Shown here: positions 7,123-12,992 of the stretch, piece by piece
Position numbering within the stretch: the first letter of the stretch is position 1
Layout of the letters: every line of letters begins with the position of its first letter
DNA from: Rhodobacteraceae bacterium UBA3069
GTDB lineage: Bacteria > Pseudomonadota > Alphaproteobacteria > Rhodobacterales > Rhodobacteraceae
NCBI GenBank assembly: GCA_002366795.1
Contig: DFBX01000075.1
Span: 1 to 12,992, forward strand
Length of the DNA stretch: 12,992 nt
Direction: 5' to 3'
Notes under the pieces: model-generated
Database searches by the model: none
What the model was told of the DNA's origin: nothing
What the model saw: only the letters and a program-made list of their open reading frames with translations
Made by a program: the position numbers and the translations under genes

Positions 7123-9290
7123 GCGCTCAGAGAAACTGGACAAGCGCTTCGTGGTATCGCGTGTCAGACTTCCGGCCGCGCCTGCGCCGACATGCCCGCA
7201 TTCACCGGCACCTTTACCGTGGCGATGTCTGGCATGTTTTGCAGGACAGGGCATCGGGGCGCTTCCATCGATTTCGACCTGCTGCCTATCGGCTGATCGC
7301 CATGATGAACGGCACACGGACGCTTGAGGAAATCTGGGAGCACGCCGTCGAAAAAATGGACATCGACGCGGTGACACAGGATGAACTGGTTCGTCTTGTG
7401 GGGCAGCTATATTCGGCCGATGTGCTTACTGGCGACGTGCCGCCAGATATCATCGAACTTTCCGATCGCGGCCGCCGGACAAAGCGCAGCAAGATCATCA
7501 AGAGCCTGATCAACCCGCTGGCGCTCCGTGTTCCGGTCTTTGATCCCGACGGATTCCTTAACGCCACGATGCCGGTCGTGCGCCCGCTGTTTTCGTGGTT
7601 CGGGTGGCTTCTCTTCTTCGGGGTCACTGCCTATGCGATCGTCCTAGCCGCGTTGAATATCGAGGCTCTTACGGAAAACGTGGCCGACCGTGTTCTGTCG
7701 GCCGAGAACCTTGTTCTTCTTTTGATCGCCTATCCCCTCATCAAGGCGTTTCATGAACTTGGACACTCCTACACCATCAAGCGATGGGGGGGGGACGTGC
7801 ATGAAATCGGAATCATGTTTCTCGTCTTCATGCCGGTTCCCTATGTCGATGCCTCGGCGAGCATAGCGTTTCAAAGCAAGTGGCAGCGCGCCCTGGTCGG
7901 TGCGGCGGGGATCCTTGTCGAGATTTTTCTGGCGAGTGTGGCGATGATCGTCTGGACCGGGGCGGAAGAAGGTCTGGTCCGTGCCTTTGCCTTCAACATA
8001 ATGCTGATCGGCGGGATTTCGACGCTTCTGTTTAATGGTAACCCGCTGCTGCGCTTCGACGGTTACTATGTGCTATGCGACCTCATTGAGATACCCAACC
8101 TAGGGCAGCGGGCAAACAAATACCTCGGCTATCTCGTACAGCGTTACGTTTTCGGCTCCTCCTATGCCGAGAGCCCGGTGAGCGCCCGTAACGAACGTAG
8201 CTGGTTCGTTTTTTATGCCATCGCCGCATATATTTACCGGTTATTTATCACCGCCGCGATCATCGGGGTCGTTGCAACGAGATTCTTCTTCGTGGGGATC
8301 GCGCTTGCCGCATGGGCGCTTTTCCTTATGCTGATCTTCCCGATCCTCAAGGGCATCTGGTTCGTTTTCACCAGCCCGACACTGCGCCGCAAACGTGGCA
8401 GGGCTCTAGGTGCGACCGGGATATTTGTTGCCGGGCTTGCCACCTTGCTTTTGGTCACTCCCGTGCCGCATAACACCCTCGCCGAGGGAATTGTCCTGCC
8501 GCACTCAGGCTCCTACGCGAACGCGACAGCCGACGGGATAGTTGAAGATGTCTATGTCTCGGAAGGCCAGATTGTCGCTGCCGGGACTCCACTTGTCGGC
8601 CTGTCCGACCCCCTTGTTTCGGCGCGGCTTGAACTGGTAAATGCGCGCATTGTCGAGATTGAGCGGCGGATTGCAGCCGAAGATTTGTTCGACCAGACTG
8701 CCGTTCGTATCATGGAAGAGGAACTTAAGGCTGCACAGGCAGACCGGGCGCTGATCCGTCAGCGCATTGACGAGATGATCGTCCGCGCACCGGCGAGTGG
8801 CCAGGTCATCCTGCCAGTCTCAACCGACCTTCTTGGCCGTTTCGCTCAGCGCGGTGACCTGCTTGCGGTGGTTGCAAGGTTTGAGGATCCGGTCGTACGC
8901 GTCGTCGTTCCGGAAGCTCAGGCCGATCTTGTGCGATCCGGAACGCAGGGGCTCGATGTCAGGCTGTCCTCGAATCCGGACCTGACCTATCCTGCATCGG
9001 TGTCGCGAACTCTGCCCGGTCTGACGCGCGCGCTGCCCTCACGTGCCCTTTCGACGGATGGGGGCGGCCGGTTTGCCCTCGATCCGGCGACACCGCACGG
9101 CCAGAATTTAGCGCTGGAATCGGTTTTGCTGCTCGACCTCACACTCGATGCAGCCCCACAATTGTCAGTTTACGGCGAACGTGCCTATGTCCGTTTCAGC
9201 CATGGCGAAACCCCGTTGGCGTCCCGCATCTACCGTGCGGGCGTCCGTGTATTCCTGAAATACTTCGCATCGCTTGATGCCGGAGTTTGA
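7119..9290 (+). CDS. PqqD-like / M50 zinc metallopeptidase / HlyD-like fusion
   Basis: This 723-residue protein has three parts. Residues about 10-100 form a small PqqD-like domain (RHARIHRHLYRGDVWHVLQD, RFHRFRPAAYRLIAMMNGTR), a fold that often binds peptides. The middle is a polytopic M50 site-2-type protease with the zinc motif HELGH at residues 212-216 in a membrane segment and the second metal motif NPLLRFDGYY, whose Asp is residue 314. The catalytic set therefore looks complete. After a last membrane span (about 426-449) comes a lipoyl/coiled-coil HlyD-like region (ATADGIVEDVYVSEGQIVAA; IVRAPASGQVI). The same core is found in proteins annotated as putative peptide zinc metalloproteases (YydH type). 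Start ATG 7119 overlaps the previous stop as ATGA and has no ribosome binding site of its own, so it is probably coupled to the upstream gene. GTG 7104 is a less likely start. A role in cleaving or guiding an exported protein is inferred. Confidence 0.88.
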   Translation: MSAQRNWTSASWYRVSDFRPRLRRHARIHRHLYRGDVWHVLQDRASGRFHRFRPAAYRLIAMMNGTRTLEEIWEHAVEKMDIDAVTQDELVRLVGQLYSADVLTGDVPPDIIELSDRGRRTKRSKIIKSLINPLALRVPVFDPDGFLNATMPVVRPLFSWFGWLLFFGVTAYAIVLAALNIEALTENVADRVLSAENLVLLLIAYPLIKAFHELGHSYTIKRWGGDVHEIGIMFLVFMPVPYVDASASIAFQSKWQRALVGAAGILVEIFLASVAMIVWTGAEEGLVRAFAFNIMLIGGISTLLFNGNPLLRFDGYYVLCDLIEIPNLGQRANKYLGYLVQRYVFGSSYAESPVSARNERSWFVFYAIAAYIYRLFITAAIIGVVATRFFFVGIALAAWALFLMLIFPILKGIWFVFTSPTLRRKRGRALGATGIFVAGLATLLLVTPVPHNTLAEGIVLPHSGSYANATADGIVEDVYVSEGQIVAAGTPLVGLSDPLVSARLELVNARIVEIERRIAAEDLFDQTAVRIMEEELKAAQADRALIRQRIDEMIVRAPASGQVILPVSTDLLGRFAQRGDLLAVVARFEDPVVRVVVPEAQADLVRSGTQGLDVRLSSNPDLTYPASVSRTLPGLTRALPSRALSTDGGGRFALDPATPHGQNLALESVLLLDLTLDAAPQLSVYGERAYVRFSHGETPLASRIYRAGVRVFLKYFASLDAGV

Positions 9291-9327
9291 AATTAAGAAC
9301 GACCAACAGAGAGAGAAGGAAGATTTC

Positions 9328-10125
9328 ATGGCGACCCAAATGCTTTTTTACAAAAATGCGCGCCCGGTCACGGTCAAAGCGCATGGTGATCTCAGCGTTC
9401 GCGGCACGGACGGCTATGGATTTGCGTCCAAGGTCAACTCAGTTCCGCTGACAGCAATCGAATTTGCGGCTGCGGCGGGGCATTACCCAATCGTTTTCGC
9501 CGGAACCGAAGAAAAGGTGATGCCGACAGTGATCCTTGGCGTGAAGGATCACGAGAACTTCTTCGTGGGCGAAGATGGAAGCTGGAGAGCTCAGACCTAT
9601 GTGCCCGCTTTCGTCCGGCGCTATCCTTTCGTATTTTCTACCGACAAGAAGAACAACAATTTCATTCTGAACATCGACGAGGGCTACTCAGGCTGCAATC
9701 GCGACGGCAGTGGCGAGCGGCTGTTCGATTCCGAGGGAAACCAGACGATCTACCTGCAAAACATCCTGCGGTTCCTGCAGGAATATCAGGGCCAGTTCCA
9801 TCGGACCGAGACCTATTGCAAACGGCTCATGGATCTTGGACTGCTTCAGCCGATGCAGGCGCAGTTCAATCTTGCTGATGGCGAGCGCCGGTCACTTTCG
9901 GGGTTCATGTCGGTCAACCGCGAAAAACTGCGTGATATTGATGATGATACCTTGCGGCAGATGTTCGATACCGATGAGCTCGAATGCACGTACCTGCATC
10001 TTCATTCGATGCGGCACTTCCAGACGATGTTGACGCAGTTCGCCAACTCGGACCCGCAGGCCGCTGCACCCGCTGATGACGGCGATGCGCCAGAGAAGGC
10101 GGAACTCGAATCCGAAGACAGTTGA
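9328..10125 (+). CDS. SapC family protein
   Basis: The 265-residue product matches the SapC family throughout: MLFYKNARPVTVKAHGDLSV, FASKVNSVPLTAIEFAAAAG, HYPIVFAG, a central VPAFVRRYPFVFS, then FILNIDEGYSGC and NGSGERLF-like text (NRDGSGERLFDSEGNQT), ending with LSGFMSVNREKL and an acidic tail after residue 240. The family is named after a protein linked to the Campylobacter fetus S-layer; a biochemical role is not established. No signal peptide or membrane span is visible, so it probably acts in the cytoplasm. ATG 9328 is preferred because GAAGGAAG lies five bases upstream; upstream in-frame TTG 9274 and ATG 9277 would overlap the previous gene. It sits 37 bases after the M50 gene and touches the SecA-like gene, so it is part of the operon and may be a chaperone or substrate-handling factor. 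Confidence 0.88.
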   Translation: MATQMLFYKNARPVTVKAHGDLSVRGTDGYGFASKVNSVPLTAIEFAAAAGHYPIVFAGTEEKVMPTVILGVKDHENFFVGEDGSWRAQTYVPAFVRRYPFVFSTDKKNNNFILNIDEGYSGCNRDGSGERLFDSEGNQTIYLQNILRFLQEYQGQFHRTETYCKRLMDLGLLQPMQAQFNLADGERRSLSGFMSVNREKLRDIDDDTLRQMFDTDELECTYLHLHSMRHFQTMLTQFANSDPQAAAPADDGDAPEKAELESEDS

Positions 10126-10130
10126 CGGCC

Positions 10131-12122
10131 ATGTCGTCAGACTCTGTTCTGTTCGTGGTCGCTCCGCCACAGGTTCGGTTCTACCCAGAACGGGCGGACG
10201 GGGATCCGCAATGGTTTGATGAATTGGGCGAAAGCGCGTTACGCGCGCTTTCGCAGCCGCTGCGTGCAACGTCCGCTCCGTTTCGGGTCTGGTATGATCT
10301 TCTCCAGATCAATCGGATTTCGCGTCGGTTGACGGATTTGAGCGATGCGGACTTCGATGCCGAGATCACCCGTGCCCGGGTCCGGCTCAGGCGGGATATG
10401 TTGTCGAGCCGATCACTCTGGCTTGGCATTGCTCTGGCACGCGAAGCCACATTCAGGACCTTGGGCCTGCGCCACCACGATGTTCAGGTGCGCGGCGCAC
10501 TGGCGATGCTGCGTGGTTCGCTGATCGAAATGGACACCGGTGAAGGCAAGACGATCACCGCGGCCTTGGCGGCGGCAACCGCTGCGCTGGCGGGCATTCC
10601 CACCCATGTGATCACCGTCAACAACTATCTTGCGGAACGCGACGCCGACACCCTTAGCCAGATCTACGAACGGCTCGGCCTGCGCATCGGCGTCATCCTC
10701 GAAGACATGAAACCAGATGACCGGAGGCAGGTTTACCGGGCGGATATCGTCTACGCATCAAACACTGAAATCGCCTTCGACTACCTGCGTGACCGCATCA
10801 CATTCGGGCGCGAAGGTCCGCGGGGCACGCGGGCCAAGTTGCGGCGCGTGGCCCAACCGATGGCCACGGAAAATCCCGTGATGCGCGGGTTGTCTTTTGC
10901 CATAATCGATGAGGCTGACAGCGTGCTGGTCGACGAAGCGCGAACGCCGTTGATCATCTCGCGACAAAGCGATCCCGAAGCCGAGGCTGTCTGGACCCGT
11001 GTGGCACTGGACATCGCGCGGGCGCTGGAACGCGGGAAGGATTTCATTGTGATCGGCGATGAGCGGCGGCTGCGACTGACCGACCGGGGGCGGACCACTA
11101 TCGGCCAGATCGCCGCGGGACGATCCGGGATTTGGGAAAGCCCGATCCGGCGCGAGGAAGTGATCAGCCAGGCACTGTCTGTGCTGTATATATTCAAGAA
11201 TGGCGAACAGTATCTGGTCAATGATGGCAAGGTACAGATCATTGACGAATACACCGGACGGCTTCAACCGGACAGGTCATGGTCGGACGGACTACATCAG
11301 CTTGTCGAAGCCAAGGAAAATGTCGAGATTACGGGACAGAACCTTGTGATGGCACGGATGACCTACCAGCGTTTCTTCCGGCGCTACATGCGGTTGTCAG
11401 GCATGACCGGGACAGCCCGCGAGGTGAAGGGGGAACTTCATTCCGTCTTCGGGCTGAAGACGGTGCGAATTCCCCCACACCGGCGGTCACGGTTGCGGTT
11501 TCGCCGTCCACGCGTTTTTCGCAAGGCATCCCAGAAATGGCAGTTTGTGGCTCAGGAGGTGGCGCGCGAAGTATCGCTTGAGCGGCCCGTGCTGATCGGG
11601 ACACGTTCGGTCGCGGCCTCGCGCGAGGTGTCGGCGGCATTGGAGTTGGCCGGATTGGCCCATGAAGTGCTCAATGCAGAAACGGTGGCGGAGAGCGCGC
11701 GGATCATCGCGGATGCAGGCAAGACGGGCCGTATCACCGTGGCAACCAATATGGCGGGCCGTGGCGTCGATATTGTGCTTGAGGATGAGGTCGTGAAGGC
11801 CGGGGGGCTACATGTCATCCTGACCGAACGGCACGATGCGGGTCGGATTGACCGGCAATTGGCAGGGCGGTGCGCGAGACGTGGGGAACCGGGATCATTT
11901 TCGACTGTCTTGTCGCTGGAAGATCCGTTGCTTGATGTGATCGAAGCCCCGGTTCTGAAAACGCTCGCGCAGTTGCCCTATATCACGATCGGTTTGCGGT
12001 TGCGTCTTTTTGATCAGGCGCAAAAACGTGCCGAGAAAGTTCACGCGCGCGCGCGCCGGGATCTCGTGCGCCAAGATCGGCGGTTGAACCAGCTCTTATC
12101 TTTTGCAGGAGGAATGGAATGA
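10131..12122 (+). CDS. Short SecA paralogue (SecA-like ATPase)
   Basis: The 663-residue product is clearly SecA-related. In order: GLRHHDVQVRGALAMLRGSL, Walker A MDTGEGKT (residues 134-141), VITVNNYLAERDADT, Walker B IIDEADSVLVDEARTPLIIS (D260), a preprotein cross-linking-type insert, DEYTGRLQPDRSWSDGLHQL, VEAKENVEI, LSGMTGTAREVKG, ATNMAGRGVDI (from residue 538) and the arginine-finger region QLAGRCARRGEPGS. It differs from housekeeping SecA (about 900 residues) in stopping soon after the second ATPase domain, inside what should be the long scaffold helix. The helical wing, most of the two-helix finger and the Cys-rich zinc tail are absent. The first 100 residues are also divergent. The stop overlaps the next start as ATGA, and the start at ATG 10131 (or TTG 10122, overlapping the sapC-family stop) points to coupling. 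It is probably a dedicated motor for the operon's cargo rather than the general translocase; that is inference. Confidence 0.9.
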   Translation: MSSDSVLFVVAPPQVRFYPERADGDPQWFDELGESALRALSQPLRATSAPFRVWYDLLQINRISRRLTDLSDADFDAEITRARVRLRRDMLSSRSLWLGIALAREATFRTLGLRHHDVQVRGALAMLRGSLIEMDTGEGKTITAALAAATAALAGIPTHVITVNNYLAERDADTLSQIYERLGLRIGVILEDMKPDDRRQVYRADIVYASNTEIAFDYLRDRITFGREGPRGTRAKLRRVAQPMATENPVMRGLSFAIIDEADSVLVDEARTPLIISRQSDPEAEAVWTRVALDIARALERGKDFIVIGDERRLRLTDRGRTTIGQIAAGRSGIWESPIRREEVISQALSVLYIFKNGEQYLVNDGKVQIIDEYTGRLQPDRSWSDGLHQLVEAKENVEITGQNLVMARMTYQRFFRRYMRLSGMTGTAREVKGELHSVFGLKTVRIPPHRRSRLRFRRPRVFRKASQKWQFVAQEVAREVSLERPVLIGTRSVAASREVSAALELAGLAHEVLNAETVAESARIIADAGKTGRITVATNMAGRGVDIVLEDEVVKAGGLHVILTERHDAGRIDRQLAGRCARRGEPGSFSTVLSLEDPLLDVIEAPVLKTLAQLPYITIGLRLRLFDQAQKRAEKVHARARRDLVRQDRRLNQLLSFAGGME

Positions 12123-12916
12123 TCAGGTTTCTGGTAATCCCTGTCGCGGCAATGGCATCTTTGCCGGTGCATGCGCAGGGGTTCGATTGTCTTATGGACC
12201 CTTCCGAAGTGATTGAACTGGGCAGCCCGGTCGCAGGATTGCTGGATGAAGTTCTTGTGGATCGCGGCGACATCGTCACCAAGGGGCAGGTGGTGGCACG
12301 CCTCAATTCTGCGGTTGAACAAAGCACCGTCGAACTGTTGCGCACCCGTGCCAATTCGACTGCCGTCATAGACGCGCAAACCGAGCAACTTGCCATGGTC
12401 GAAAAAAGGTTCGAGCGGATCAAGGGACTTCGCGAAAAGAAAATTGCTACCGTCGAGGCCTATGACCAGGTCGAAGCCGAGCGGATCGCTGCAAGAAGCC
12501 TTCTCCTCCAAGCAGAACTCAACCGCGAAATCGCCGAGCAGGAACTTCAGCGCGCCGAGATCATTTTGCAGCAACGCACCATTCGCAGTCCGGCAGACGG
12601 TGTTGTGGATTCACGCGATCTTGTGCCCGGAGAATACGTCGGGACCGACGATCATCTGCTGACGATCCTCAAGCATGACCCGCTCATTGTCGAAGCTTTC
12701 TTGCCTGTGGAAGAATACAGCCACATCACCATCGGTGAAGGCGCGACCGTGCATCCGGCACCACCGCTGGAGGGCAGTTTTCCCGCGACAGTAACCTCGA
12801 TTGACAGTGTGTTCGACGCTGCAAGCGCGACCTTTTCGGTGTTTCTTGAACTTCCAAACCCGGATCGGGCGCTGCCGGCCGGGCACCGTTGCACGCTCAC
12901 TTTCGACCCGGCATGA
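12119..12916 (+). CDS. Periplasmic HlyD/RND-type membrane fusion protein
   Basis: This 265-residue protein starts with a signal peptide (MIRFLVIPVAAMASLPVHAQ, cleavage after A19). The mature part has the order of a membrane fusion protein: first lipoyl half (about 30-62, GLLDEVLVDRGDIVTKGQVV), a long alpha-helical hairpin of coiled-coil type (about 62-150, with EKRFERIKGLREKKIATVEA), the second lipoyl half (TIRSPADGVVDSRDLVPGEY) and a beta-barrel (DPLIVEAFLPVEEY to ALPAGHRCTLTF). It is short for the family and has no membrane-proximal domain beyond that. AGGAGG six bases ahead of ATG 12119 is a strong ribosome binding site, and the start overlaps the SecA-like stop (ATGA). It is the third adaptor in the operon, and unlike the other two it has no cytoplasmic part. 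It probably bridges the inner-membrane components to an outer-membrane channel encoded elsewhere. Confidence 0.88.
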   Translation: MIRFLVIPVAAMASLPVHAQGFDCLMDPSEVIELGSPVAGLLDEVLVDRGDIVTKGQVVARLNSAVEQSTVELLRTRANSTAVIDAQTEQLAMVEKRFERIKGLREKKIATVEAYDQVEAERIAARSLLLQAELNREIAEQELQRAEIILQQRTIRSPADGVVDSRDLVPGEYVGTDDHLLTILKHDPLIVEAFLPVEEYSHITIGEGATVHPAPPLEGSFPATVTSIDSVFDAASATFSVFLELPNPDRALPAGHRCTLTFDPA

Positions 12917-12992
12917 TGCCTGTAGCACTCATGTGATCCGAATTTGACTCATTTTTTGGGAAATAGGGGCTTTTGGGAAAAACAAGAGTTAT
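12917..12992. other. Gene-free right edge
   Basis: The last 76 bases hold no coding start or hairpin. AT-rich text carries TTTTGGGAAA twice, at 12954-12963 and 12971-12980, and a TTGACT at about 12943. This could be the promoter region of a following gene or the run-in to the next operon gene; the window ends too soon to tell. Confidence 0.4.

Overview
The window looks like DNA from an alphaproteobacterium, probably Rhodobacterales. The reasons are GC-rich coding sequence in most of the window, a TAXI-type TRAP transporter, a fragment of a GTA/phage TIM-barrel tail protein of the kind common in that order, and SapC-type and M50/HlyD-type genes. This assignment is inferred from gene content, not from a marker gene.

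Layout. Positions 1-1313 (minus strand) hold most of a long gene of unknown function that runs off the left edge. After about 330 bases without a convincing gene comes a complete TAXI solute-binding protein (1648-2607), a strong hairpin with a T-run, and the first third or less of its membrane permease. The permease is cut at about 3098. From there to about 4837 lies a scrapyard of broken genes joined end to end: the tail of a ClpP-like phage protease, the TIM-barrel part of a phage/GTA tail megatron, an McrB-like restriction fragment on the minus strand, the start of an IS3-family orfA on the minus strand, and the 3' half of an IS21-family istB with the repeated terminal sequences of that element.

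After about 400 bases with an operator-like palindrome, five genes follow on the plus strand with overlaps or short gaps, most likely one operon (5254-12916). They encode (1) a tandem-GAF protein fused through one membrane span to a HlyD-type periplasmic adaptor, (2) a PqqD-like domain fused to an M50 membrane zinc metallopeptidase and a second HlyD-like adaptor, (3) a SapC-family protein, (4) a short SecA paralogue with intact ATPase motifs but without the C-terminal translocation and zinc-binding regions, and (5) a periplasmic HlyD/RND-type adaptor with a signal peptide.

This operon is the noteworthy part of the window. It has three membrane-fusion-type adaptors and a SecA-type motor, but no ABC transporter, RND pump or TolC-type outer-membrane channel in view. 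The simplest reading is a dedicated export or surface-display system in which the SecA-like ATPase and the M50 protease replace the usual type I ATPase/permease, possibly serving a SapC-linked surface protein. That function is inference; the domain content and gene order are seen directly. The right-hand 76 bases contain no gene, and the next gene of the cluster, if any, is outside the window.
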